Positions 59,001-64,000 of a stretch of DNA of 64,000 bases are shown piece after piece. Position 1 is the first letter of the stretch; each line of letters starts with the position of its first letter. The translations under genes were made by a program, and so were the position numbers. Origin of the DNA: Aplectana chamaeleonis (taxonomy: Eukaryota; Nematoda; Chromadorea; Rhabditida; Cosmocercidae); NCBI GenBank assembly GCA_029168955.1, contig JAPDOI010000270.1:186001-250000 (forward strand), read 5' to 3'. A model generated the notes under the pieces. It did not search any database and was not told the origin of the DNA. It saw only the letters and a program-made list of their open reading frames with translations.

Positions 59001-60282
59001 TCTCCTCTCGCTCTAGTTCGTTCTAGACGGAAAAACTGTTGAAAACCCATTTTGATTCTGCCGTTAATCAGTTTGTAGACCATACAAGCATTATACACGT
59101 TCCTCCTTGACTGTAACATAGACAAGTGGGAGTACTTATTCCGAAATGGGATCTCGGGATTCTGCTATACAAGAACCCATTCTTCCTGATCAACAGCTTT
59201 CTAGCAAAGCAATTCTGACATTTTTCGGGCTTTAGGATATCTCTTTTATTACAAGGGTTAAAAACTGCTGTTCCACACTCCATTAACGCCCGAATATAGG
59301 TTTTATATGCTCTCAAAAGGACGTTGGTGTTGTTTGTAGAATAGCAGTTACTCGACTGCGGGCTCTTCAAGTTCGAGGCTCACGGACTTTTGTGATGAAA
59401 GCATTTTGACAAAGACAACCACTGCTCTTATGTGAACCTAACGGAGCAGCTCTCTAAGTTCACATGCACAGAAGTGGAACTGTTACCGGAGCCGGCAATG
59501 CGAAGACGCCTGTCGTTCAAGAAAGGGGGTTTTTAGGCTTCCGACTACCATACTTATCCGATGCAAATTTATGCTTCGAATTTCGGCAAAATTTCAGAGA
59601 GGCTATGCAAAACAACAGTATACAGGAGGTGTATAGTAGACGAGTTATTTTTGCACCGAAAGGTTAAAAACTTCTGAAATTGATGTTCTGATATTTGACA
59701 AATACGCTGTAAACTTCTGAAAGAATTCCATCAGCTATTGCTCAACCGTTGCAGCGCGACTGAGCGCGTTTCTGGCTTGCATGGCAATGACTCCGTGATA
59801 TGCAGTATCGTTTTCCCGACCCTCGCGCCACTTAGCTGTAATTAAGTCCAGCGTTTGGCAACTTCAGAAAAAAAATAGATTTAACTGCTTTCGTGAATGA
59901 AGCGCTTTGAGAAAAAATTGTTCAAACTGATGCGAACAAAACGAAAGCGCATGATTGTCGATTATCTATAAACTCACCTGCATTACTGTCATAAAAACTG
60001 AGTGCACGATATAAAGGCACAGCAAGGTTGTAATCAAAACCTGAAATATCAGATGTTGGTGAGCTGCACCTATTCTGATGTGAATACGTGTTGCAAGCTG
60101 TTCTTCAAAAACTGTTCTTCAGAGCTTACTTTGCAATTAACATGGAAGTATAAGTTTCTGCATTTCCTAATAATAACAATGCCAACCAATCCTGAAATAA
60201 AGGCAGAAATCGCCTGTGATGCGACGACAATTAGGAAGCCATGGTATCTAACAAGCTGTTCTGTTGCACTGCTGCATGACAT
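34843..60282 (-). CDS. Serpentine chemoreceptor, Sra superfamily (probably Srab), seven exons
   Basis: A G-protein-coupled receptor of the nematode chemosensory type, expected in the membrane of sensory neurons. The seven exons join in phases 0,0,0,0,2,0 to 331 residues, the usual Srab length, with no stop. Predicted segments: TM1 about 16-38, then LYFHVNCK; TM2 52-72; Cys86 in SNPCN before TM3 (102-118), then the family ER pair at 119-120; TM4 135-157; Cys169 (VYCS), probable disulfide partner of Cys86; sequon NET at 174; TM5 180-204; the hallmark SSYQLQEN at 218-225; TM6 227-246; TM7 267-290 ending IPYYTMVSPILL; and a basic C-tail. The start at 60282 gives the short Cys-containing N-terminus typical of the family. 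In-frame Met codons lie upstream, and a TTTCCAG site 13 bases upstream suggests trans-splicing. Class Sra rather than Srab is the main alternative. Confidence 0.88.
35573..35842 (-). other. Open frame inside intron 6, unrecognised
   Basis: An 89-residue minus-strand frame across GC-rich DNA (GGCGCCGTCCGACCGGCG region). It has no motif and no splice context. It is probably repeat-derived or a chance frame; the rest of 35020-36690 shows nothing recognisable. Confidence 0.2.
36698..37541 (+). repeat. Second copy of the GGTCGGTGGCCGG MITE, with nested insertion
   Basis: The left end CAGTGAATTGCGTGGGTCGG and the right end CCGACCGCCGCGATTGCCTG match the 26928-27335 copy. Interior landmarks (GAGAGGAGCTGGACAGGTAG, CCGAAAGCTCTGCCTAATCA) are shared. 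The middle is enlarged by foreign DNA, including the MITE at 37131-37288. It lies in intron 6 of the receptor gene. Confidence 0.8.
37131..37288. repeat. Small MITE, 158 bp, nested in another MITE
   Basis: Perfect 20-base inverted termini CCTAAACAGGCAGCAGCGAC. No clear target duplication. No coding capacity. Confidence 0.85.
38003..38195. repeat. GC-rich foldback in receptor intron 6
   Basis: Arms pair from TAGTCGTGCGGGTGGTGGCC inwards through GGAGGAGCGAGGTTCCTGA to a loop near 38100. The 75-90 bp arms are well matched. It lies 0.4 kb downstream of exon 6. Confidence 0.8.
38621..38807 (-). CDS. Receptor exon 6
   Basis: Completes codon 211, then residues 212-273: the hallmark SSYQLQENAV, TM6 and the start of TM7. 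Acceptor TTCTTTTTAG, donor TAT/GTAAGT. It is separated from exon 5 by a 7048 bp intron that carries the mariner. Confidence 0.88.
38978..39145. repeat. MITE, 168 bp, complete copy in receptor intron 5
   Basis: The ends TAAACTCTGGTACCGCCG and CGGCGGTACCAGAGTTTA are perfect complements, and pairing extends about 39 bases on each side. TA at both ends fits a TA target. A truncated copy is at 11920-12060. Confidence 0.9.
39146..40489. other. Intronic, nothing recognisable
   Basis: About 1.3 kb of intron 5. Around 39560-39910 several GNNGGGGGTCGCNAAANTTT-type phrases recur (39570, 39630, 39825 and 39866), suggesting an old degenerate repeat. Confidence 0.35.
40494..40767 (+). repeat. TTAA-family MITE, type A, internally deleted
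   Basis: The left end AGACAGTGTTCACGATAATC has flank TCAA; the right end ATCGTGAACACTGCCC is followed by TTAA at 40768-40771. Both halves follow the copy at 51400-51882, but about 210 central bases are missing. Confidence 0.8.
41090..41280 (+). repeat. Right part of a type B TTAA-family MITE
   Basis: It ends AATCGTGAACACTGCCT, then TTAA at 41281-41284. The preceding TTTTCTGGGGCTCTTCCTAG and TTTTCATGCGTTCTTC match 43190-43240 of the complete copy. The left part is absent. Confidence 0.7.
41285..42834. other. Intronic, unassigned; long GC-rich open frames at 42050-42620
   Basis: Frames of 186 codons (minus, 42048-42608) and 134 codons (plus, 42217-42621) overlap in a GC-rich patch. Neither resembles a known family to me, and neither has splice or start context. 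The sharp base-composition change suggests a mobile or duplicated segment rather than a host exon. Confidence 0.3.
42839..43323 (+). repeat. TTAA-bounded MITE, type B, complete
   Basis: TTAA at 42835-42838 and 43324-43327. The ends are AGGCAGTGTTCACGATGAAA and TCTTGGACACTGCCT. The interior carries GGGAACGGAGTTATGGTCCC and ATGGTGGACGAGTTTTCC. It is 485 bp and lies just upstream of the mariner. Confidence 0.9.
43574..45094 (+). pseudogene. Mariner transposase, disabled
   Basis: The intact enzyme would bind the inverted repeats and cut and paste the element. The N-terminal helix-turn-helix region (VKRWVAEFKRSRTSLEDD, then REGRPKS) is in the first frame to about 44010. A one-base loss near 44020 shifts the frame. 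The first catalytic aspartate, expected in TMDETW, reads TMIETW. The FFWDAKGILLVD region is present (about 44165), a stop replaces Gln near 44255, the MITE splits the frame at 44368, and SPDLAPSD with the last aspartate follows at about 44895. A further frameshift lies near 44930 before FMRGKRFSSNEE. Multiple lesions mean no active product. Confidence 0.9.
44372..44858 (-). repeat. TTAA-bounded MITE, type B, inside the mariner transposase
   Basis: TTAA at 44368-44371 and 44859-44862. The termini AGGCAGTGTCCACGATAA and TTATCGTGAACACTGCCT are near-perfect inverted repeats. Joining the flanks with a single TTAA restores the expected mariner reading (IHEL then KFELLEHPPYSPD), which proves the boundaries. 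Length is 487 bp. It is oriented opposite to 42839-43323. Confidence 0.95.
45163..45855. other. Intronic, nothing recognisable
   Basis: The part of intron 5 next to exon 5. Only a small hairpin near 45345-45390 (GGTGCTGTTATACTG/TTATAACC...AAGCACC) stands out. Confidence 0.3.
45856..46052 (-). CDS. Receptor exon 5
   Basis: Residues 146-210 plus two bases: rest of TM4 (VLYSISLCAW), the VYCSAGTNET loop with Cys and sequon, and all of TM5. Acceptor AAAATTCAG. The donor AAG/GTTATT is weak but is the one that keeps phase with exon 6. The open frame continues upstream of the acceptor, so an annotation based only on open frames would start too early. Confidence 0.85.
46334..46500 (+). repeat. Solo left end of a TTAA-family element
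   Basis: TTAA at 46330-46333, then AGGCAGTGGTCGCGCTCAAA. I could not find the matching right end, so the extent is a guess. Confidence 0.45.
46891..46985. repeat. Tandem repeat, 31 bp period, three units
   Basis: TTATGAACCGCT recurs at 46891, 46922 and 46953 with similar linking text. It lies in intron 4. Confidence 0.8.
47155..48470. repeat. Minisatellite, 42 bp period, in three blocks
   Basis: Blocks at about 47155-47320, 47590-47720 and 48105-48470 consist of units such as GTCATGGAATGTGTGCAGGA followed by CCCCAGTAGGAGTGT. Starts at 48121, 48163 and 48205 give a 42-base period. As 42 is divisible by three, both strands stay open for long stretches (a 14-residue repeat HSMTSRTLPLGSCT on the minus strand). 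These frames are a by-product, not evidence of a gene. It lies in intron 4. Confidence 0.85.
48471..49072. other. Intronic, nothing recognisable
   Basis: About 600 bp with short frames only. Confidence 0.3.
49077..49609. repeat. TTAA-bounded MITE, AGGCATCG terminal type
   Basis: TTAA at 49073-49076 and 49610-49613. The ends are AGGCATCGTACGCGCTGAAA and TGAACGATGCCT. The length of 533 bp is slightly above the other types. No coding capacity. Confidence 0.8.
49614..50816. other. Intronic, nothing recognisable
   Basis: About 1.2 kb. An ATAGGAAGACATC and GAGCTCA(T/C)AAC phrase near 50738-50775 recurs at 50838-50860 and 50920-50955, so there is a degenerate repeat of about 100 bp. No exon seen. 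Confidence 0.35.
50817..51142 (+). repeat. Probable TTAA-family element, decayed ends
   Basis: The left AGGCAGTGTTCATACGATGA and right CATCGTGACTACTGCCT are complementary in part; flanks GCTC and TTGA have lost TTAA. About 326 bp. Confidence 0.45.
51400..51882 (+). repeat. TTAA-bounded MITE, type A, best complete copy
   Basis: TTAA at 51396-51399 and 51883-51886. The ends are AGGCATTGTTCACGATAATC and ATCATCGTGAACACTGCCT. It is 483 bp and serves as reference for copies at 1-119, 1622-2097 and 40494-40767. Confidence 0.92.
52026..52467 (+). repeat. TTAA-bounded MITE, type D, complete
   Basis: TTAA at 52022-52025 and 52468-52471. The ends are AGGCAGGGGTCGCGATAAAA and TTTATCGAGAACCCTGCCC. Its right end lies only 41 bases from the 3' edge of receptor exon 4, yet the donor site is intact. 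Confidence 0.88.
52509..52604 (-). CDS. Receptor exon 4
   Basis: Residues 114-145: end of TM3 with FCMVVERAV, then DYDKYGRTLGVILATFS starting TM4. Acceptor TGTCTTTGCAG, donor TCT/GTGGGT, phase 0. The next intron is 6456 bp. Confidence 0.88.
52677..52799 (-). CDS. Receptor exon 3
   Basis: Residues 73-113: SNPCN with the conserved Cys, then CFSMRYPAM entering TM3. Acceptor CCCGTTCCAG, donor CAG/GTGGGT. The intron after it is only 72 bp. Confidence 0.88.
52870..53500 (+). mobile_element. Penelope-like reverse transcriptase fragment in receptor intron 2
   Basis: SLDVTAMFANFSNDAATIAIFELLNHHQ (shown in part, about 53320-53400) aligns with SFDVTSLYTNVNTRAAVTAC in the copy at 17.06 kb. This is the first catalytic motif and following helix. 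The preceding IIPAHLPKSRALLN segment fits the same protein. Frames are broken on both sides. Confidence 0.7.
53540..53760. repeat. AT-rich tandem array, 41 bp period, with GAAT microsatellite
   Basis: Runs of GAAT and units with ATATATTCGACTTTAAATTT repeat at about 41 bases (for example 53611 and 53652). Confidence 0.75.
53761..54820. other. Intronic, nothing recognisable
   Basis: About 1.06 kb. A 20-base phrase ATGTTATAATCAGTCTACA is directly repeated at about 54013 and 54033. No exon seen. Confidence 0.3.
54830..55110. repeat. AT-rich tandem array, 41 bp period
   Basis: CGATAGTCGATTTCGAATAA recurs at about 54873, 54914 and 54955, and again in weaker form. Units are dense in TTCGAA and could form many small hairpins. 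Confidence 0.85.
55111..55690. other. Intronic, unassigned
   Basis: About 580 bp, partly GC-rich with a CCAACCAACCCAACTAGGAGGTTGG hairpin-like spot near 55492-55516. It may be Penelope-related spacer, as Penelope pieces lie on both sides on the same strand. Confidence 0.3.
55691..55935 (+). mobile_element. Penelope-like GIY-YIG endonuclease fragment
   Basis: The frame reads DFKRQLVPHLKYNRACVTPHC, then DCAATGLFHVITCQTC, a stop, KYIVGTALPLHVK. This matches the Cys-rich linker and GIY-YIG start of Penelope-like proteins (compare VYKVLCQTCEEYYIS at 16.3 kb). It is on the same strand as the reverse transcriptase piece at 52870-53500, so the two may be remnants of one element split by tandem arrays. 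Confidence 0.65.
56309..56606. repeat. Two tandem units of about 159 bp, LINE-tail type
   Basis: TGTCGGAGATGAAGACTCCC at 56311 and TGTCGGACATGAAGACTCCC at 56470 begin near-identical units containing TATTTATTTGTTTATTT. They directly follow the 3' side of the minus-strand LINE at 56640-57340 and could be its duplicated 3' tail. Confidence 0.8.
56640..57340 (-). mobile_element. CR1-like LINE, 3' part of ORF2
   Basis: The minus-strand frame 57324-56809 reads VSSVKDLGCVYTNDFDFSAH, ALSNRNKNILITAYKTYMRP, EWGCAVFNPF and KIQRNFTRKVF. This is the C-terminal domain also seen at 5.5, 21.2 and 59.2 kb. It is 5'-truncated. Nearly intact over 171 codons, it is the best preserved copy of this domain here. 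It lies in receptor intron 2, on the same strand as the gene. Confidence 0.85.
57507..57971 (+). repeat. TTAA-family MITE, type B
   Basis: TTAA at 57503-57506, then AGGCAGTGTTCACGATAGAA. The right end CGTGATCACTGCCT is followed by TCAA (57972-57975). The interior has the ACGGAGTTATGGCCCCTCG block. 465 bp. Confidence 0.88.
58620..59375 (-). mobile_element. CR1-like LINE, 3' part with TAATC microsatellite tail
   Basis: Frames 59370-59068 and 59125-58766 read LRAYKTYIRALMECGTAVFN, then SRRNVYNACMVYKLINGRIK, the same C-terminal domain as above with one frameshift near 59110. The 3' end at 58620-58645 is a run of ATTAG/TAATC units, a typical CR1-like tail. A 45-base piece with GTTACCGGAGCCGGCAATG also occurs at 59475-59515, a small duplication. 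Confidence 0.82.
59376..59977. other. Intronic, no recognisable exon
   Basis: About 600 bp between the LINE and exon 2. It includes the short duplicated LINE piece at 59475-59515. Confidence 0.35.
59978..60040 (-). CDS. Receptor exon 2
   Basis: 63 bases encoding residues 52-72, almost exactly TM2 (VLITTLLCLYIVHSVF and on). The acceptor is GATATTTCAG and the donor CAG/GTGAGT, both strong, phase 0 on each side. The following intron is 7178 bp. Confidence 0.88.
60130..60282 (-). CDS. Receptor exon 1
   Basis: Residues 1-51: start MSCSSATEQL, TM1 and the LYFHVNCK motif. It ends AAA/GTAAGC at the donor, phase 0. The next intron is 89 bp. Confidence 0.85.
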
Positions 60283-60303
60283 CTGTATTTCTGACCTGGA
60301 AAC
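60283..60303 (-). promoter_or_regulatory. Possible trans-splice acceptor of the receptor gene
   Basis: On the minus strand GGTTTCCAG ends at 60296, 13 bases before the chosen ATG. It resembles the TTTTCAG acceptors used for spliced leaders in nematodes and would give a very short 5' untranslated region. It could instead be an ordinary acceptor of an upstream non-coding exon. Confidence 0.4.
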
Positions 60304-61075
60304 CGACATTAACATCTTTGAGACGAACGGCTGAACTTCTTGTAAAATATTATGTGCGTAAGCCTTTGTGACTACACAGGAAGTTCGCTCCATAACAATG
60401 CTTGCCGATTTGAATTCGCATAGAAATTTATTACACCCTTCAATTATTTATATGGACGCGAACTCGTGATTGCGCGGTACTTAGTCCGCAAAAACAACTT
60501 GAAGACCTTGTGACATGAAATTGTCACAAGGATAAAAGAGTACGTGTGGCAATATAGACGGCAATTGTACGATTTGCAATCTATTAAGTAGACCAACTCG
60601 AGGAATTCTGTGCATATCCTATTTGTTTGCTTTGTGCTTGGAATTAGTAATCAATAGGAACTTACTTCACCAACCAGATCTCGTTGAGAAGTGGCAACAA
60701 CAGAATGTGTTTTCAAAGCTATGGAAACTCGTCGAACATCATTGAAAATGTAAGAGGGAGGTTCTCATTCAGAAAGGGCAGCTTTCTAACAAGGTAATGA
60801 TCATTACATGCTGTGGCCATTCCAAACGAAATATGCGCTACTAGGATCAATCTTCTACGAACCTAAAATTTGAATTTTTACACTGCAGCTGCGAAACTTT
60901 TCTCTGAACGGAGGTAATGCGCCTTTAGCGCTTCACTCGTCGACACATGAGTTTTCTTCGCCTCCTAGAAAACATCGATGTTATTTCTACTCAAGGAATC
61001 ATCCCATAGTGTGTTGTAACGCCGAAAGATGTTGCTATGTTGAACGAGGCGGCGCTCAGTCATATACGAAGTCAG
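60304..61075. other. Upstream flank of the receptor gene
   Basis: About 770 bp with no recognised coding or repeat feature. The promoter would lie here, but no specific element can be supported. Confidence 0.3.
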
Positions 61076-61084
61076 AGCCAACTC

Positions 61085-61154
61085 AGCCGTGACAGGTTGG
61101 CGTAGTGACATTTTGTGGTGCAGCGAGAAATGAGGTCATCGGTTCGAATCCTTA
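61085..61154 (+). other. tRNA-like sequence (possible SINE head), split by an insertion
   Basis: GGTTGGCGTAGTGACA resembles a pol III A box, and 45 bases on GGTTCGAATCC is a canonical B box. The predicted T stem does not pair well, so a working tRNA is unlikely. The TTA after the B box is the target of the next element; the original text would continue TTACCGCACTTG at 61577. Confidence 0.4.
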
Positions 61155-61576
61155 GGCATCTTTCATAGTCCTCACCGCAAGCGCGGCAAGCGCGTGACGC
61201 GCGGGAGGGGCGGTGGACTATGAAAGTTGTTACCGCGCGGCACGCGTGCCGGCGGTAAGAACTTTTATAGTCCATCAGCACCGCCATAGCGGTGCCGCCC
61301 GAACGTCCGCGGCGGTTTTACCGCTTCAATCTGTAATTGCTTCTCGATTTGAGTCCACTTCAACATAAATAATTCTGGGACTATCCTGCGCCACCGCATA
61401 CGCAAATGCAAGCCAGGAATTTCTGTACAAGTCCCAGTTGGGGGCCGACTTTTACCCGCACCGCCATGGCAGCGCCGCTGAAGATTTCATAATGGCTTTC
61501 CGCTCGTCCCGCGCGGTGAAAAGTTTCATAGTCCACCGCTCGTCCCGCGCTTGCGGTGAGGACTATGAAAGATGCC
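61155..61576. repeat. TTA-flanked GC-rich MITE with long inverted ends
   Basis: TTA at 61152-61154 and 61577-61579. The ends GGCATCTTTCATAGTCCTCA and their complement match for over 30 bases (through CCGCAAGCGCGG). The interior has further inverted copies of GGACTATGAAAGTT. The TTA target suggests a PIF/Harbinger-like origin, as for the palindrome at 31894-32795. Confidence 0.85.
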
Positions 61577-61579
61577 TTA

Positions 61580-62170
61580 CCGCACTTGTAATTTTTGGTC
61601 TCTTGTGAAATACTCGTTTTCGTCTCGTAAAGTGTAAAGGATTAGCAGTTCCATTGTGCAAGAGTTTTTTTGTAGGAATATGAAGCGTTTCAGTCTTGAA
61701 TGTCTGATCCCGCGGCTCGTGTTTTACTGTGAAAATAATTGGACTTGCAACAGAATTATAGCTTTGAGCACATGTGGTAATCGTGCAAAAACTGTTCAAA
61801 ACAAGGGATCTTCTCACCATGAGAACAACGAAGGAAGTGGACTTTCGAACGTTCATTGAAATCACACAGGCCTACCTATTGAGGGAAACAGTACTGAACC
61901 AGACTTCACTAGATGTGCTCATACAAGCTGTGGGCAGAGCATTACAAGAGAAACCGCTCGAGGAGTCGTGTAGGAGTGAGCGCGGGCGGACGAAAATCAA
62001 TATTATTTGGGAGATTACGGCCTCGAAACGATTGGGCTGGTCTGACACAATCGCCACAAACACGTTTGTAGTTTCACCATAAAGCTCTTTTTCTGGAGAA
62101 CTATTTTATTTTGTAGTAGCCAAAATACCATATTTCTATCGTAACCTACAATAATCAACTAAGGGTATCA
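61580..62170. other. No recognisable gene
   Basis: Frames on both strands between 61563 and 62082 are open for about 100 codons but unrecognised. Confidence 0.3.
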
Positions 62171-62357
62171 AAAATGACCTCATTTTCGTGTTCAGCGCCC
62201 CAAATAACCATCCTAGACGACGTTTGGGCGAAAAAATCCACCTTAGCAGCCTCACGCAGTTGGGGCTTTTGGGAGTCCGAAAATCGATTTTTTTTGCTCT
62301 GGATTTATCCAGGGGGTTATTTGGGGGTGCTGAACGCGAATATGACGTTCATTTTCA
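62171..62357. repeat. Foldback MITE, about 187 bp
   Basis: GTTCAGCGCCCCAAATAACC and GGTTATTTGGGGGTGCTGAAC face each other (62190-62208 and 62314-62334), with outer pairing through AAAATGACCTCATTTT. It is related to 14011-14405. Confidence 0.75.
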
Positions 62358-62520
62358 GATTTCCGTAAGATTTCCGTAAATCACGGCAGGTGTAATTGCA
62401 TTTTTCTATAGAAATCTATAAAAAAGCTCACAACTCTGTTCAGAGAAACGTTTCGCAGCTTTTCTTGTTAGTAGAAAACTAAGTGAGAGAATCGGGTGTA
62501 AACGAAATCAATTTTGGTTA

Positions 62521-62925
62521 GTGCATAGCATAATCATGGATCTAACTAGGGTGAACCCTGGGAAATCCGCTAACTTATACATGCGTATTCCAAAGTATTC
62601 AGTAGGTCGAATTTATGATGTTGTTATTATCAATTATGCTGATGAGCACGTGATACAAGAGGGAACGGAGAACGACTTATCGTCCGTAGGTTCTTTCACG
62701 TTTCAAAAAACTTACTCCACCAAGGGTTGTATACATTGGATCCGACTCATCGAGGATAATTGCGGAAATCGCTCTTTCCTGCTTTACCCAGGGGCGGCAG
62801 GCGTGATCGCTGCGAAGAAGGTCAGGGAGCCGTTCGCGTCCTCCGGGCGAGGCGTCGAGCCAGAGGTGACCCGAGAAACATGCCGTCGGCTTGACGTTGG
62901 GACACAAGCTCAATACACACAGTAG
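62521..62925 (+). other. Unassigned 134-codon open frame
   Basis: The frame begins MHSIIMDLTRVNPGKSANLY and has no motif I recognise. Its last 45 codons are notably more GC-rich than the first 90, suggesting two unrelated segments. No splice or start context supports it. Confidence 0.2.
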
Positions 62926-63519
62926 AATCCACGCCTAACAGCTGTTTTTTTCATTTGGTCCTTATCTAGAACGGCTATATTTCTGGGAAACTTTTGAGCC
63001 AAACGGGAAAATTATGCAAAAAATAATTAACTATAAAGAGGAAATCAGAAAAGAACGAAACTAAGCACGATTAAAATTTAAAACAAAAACAGGCGGGGAG
63101 TTCCCCGTGCGTGGTGAGGTTGCGTCCTTACATCAAGGGGACGGCATGCTTTGCAGGTCAACCCTGGCTCGAGGCTTCGCACACTCAACTTTTAAATCAC
63201 TAGAAGATTTTGTGACAAGAAATTCTAAAATATCCGATTATTTTCGGATAGCCGATTCATTCCAAATAAGCTTTTTTACGAGCACACAATATGAAGTCAA
63301 CGACAAATTTGTCCTCGCATCAATGTTTTATTGCGTTTCGATTGGAAAGCAATCCTTCCTTTAATTACTAGGTTGACGGAGAAGAAGAAAACAGCTTCTG
63401 CACTTTTCCGAGATGAGTCGGATCCAGTGTATAAAGAGTTGATGATTTCGGTAAAGACGAAAAGTAAGTGAAAAAAGTCATGTTCGTGAAACGATTAGCA
63501 TACGGCAAACCAGATACGT
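62926..63519. other. No recognisable feature
   Basis: About 590 bp of mostly AT-rich DNA with no exon-like signal. Confidence 0.3.
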
Positions 63520-63790
63520 CATGCAGAATAGCATTGTCAGCTGCGCGATATCAGTTAAAGACCTAGGATTCCTAGGCGACCACAAAGTTGACTTTTCCAA
63601 TCACATCTCAGATGTTCAAAGGAAAGCATTCCATTTAAGCTTCCATTTATACAAGACGCTATCCTCTACAATCGTCACCATCAAAATTATGTTAGACCAA
63701 TCTTGGAGTGCGGCACAACAGTTTATAAACTATGCAAATGAAGGCAAATCGAGGCTATAGAGAAATGTCTAAAGAGTTTCGTCAAGAAAG
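63520..63790 (+). mobile_element. CR1-like LINE C-terminal fragment
   Basis: The frame reads ISVKDLGFLGDHKVDFSNHI, then RKAFHLSFHLYKTLSS, the same block as VSSVKDLGCVYTNDFDFSAH at 57.2 kb. It is damaged downstream of about 63690. Plus strand, opposite to the other right-side copies. Confidence 0.7.
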
Positions 63791-63849
63791 CTTTGTCTTG
63801 AAAAAATGTAGTGTACAGCTGCATCCCAACATATGAACGCACACAGACC

Positions 63850-64000
63850 CAAAAAAAGAGAAAGTCACACGCTGGTCACAATGCCATCTCTGAAATCGCT
63901 CGAGGCCACCTACAAACGCAGTTATGGCTCCTCGAAAATGTCTACTTTTTGAGGGCGGCAATTTAGTGGACGAGTTGTCTCAGGCCTGTATTTTTCTTCG
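63850..64000 (+). repeat. Type B/C TTAA-family interior running off the window
   Basis: CAAACGCAGTTATGGCTCCTC, then TAGTGGACGAGTTGTCTCAGG, match the shared B/C interior in the orientation of 8484-8959. Its termini are not visible here. Confidence 0.6.

Overview
This window looks like repeat-rich nuclear DNA from a parasitic nematode, most plausibly a hookworm or other strongylid. Four things point there: a nematode-specific chemoreceptor gene of the Sra/Srab superfamily, a degenerate mariner of the type known from hookworms, CR1-like and Penelope-like retroelement debris, and many short inverted-repeat elements. There is no bacterial-style gene packing. Most open frames here are short chance frames across repeats.

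The one convincing host gene lies on the minus strand from 60282 down to 34843. By eye it resolves into seven exons (60130-60282, 59978-60040, 52677-52799, 52509-52604, 45856-46052, 38621-38807, 34843-35019). They join without a frame break into a 331-residue seven-transmembrane receptor. Two introns and the short ends are compact (89 and 72 bp), but four introns are large (7178, 6456, 7048 and 3601 bp) and are filled with transposons. The 34.8-60.3 kb half of the window is therefore one gene plus its intronic passengers.

The left half (1-34.8 kb) shows no secure host exon. It holds a decayed CR1-like LINE (about 3.6-6.15 kb), a second one on the minus strand (20.6-22.3 kb), a head-to-head pair of Penelope-like elements (15.7-18.0 kb), a different LINE reverse transcriptase fragment sitting inside a MITE (28.4-29.7 kb), a 0.9 kb near-complete palindrome (31.9-32.8 kb), and many foldback MITEs and tandem arrays.

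The dominant repeat theme is a superfamily of 0.3-0.5 kb elements bounded by TTAA and starting AGGCA. At least four terminal types are present. One copy has split the mariner transposase frame. Removing it with one TTAA restores the expected codons, which fixes its boundaries and target duplication. Another copy interrupts the first LINE. Nested insertions give a relative history: the mariner and LINE came first and the TTAA elements later.

The right end (60.3-64 kb) carries a tRNA-like sequence split by a TTA-flanked element, another foldback, a LINE fragment and one unassigned frame. All boundaries and family names are from reading the sequence only; no database search was possible.
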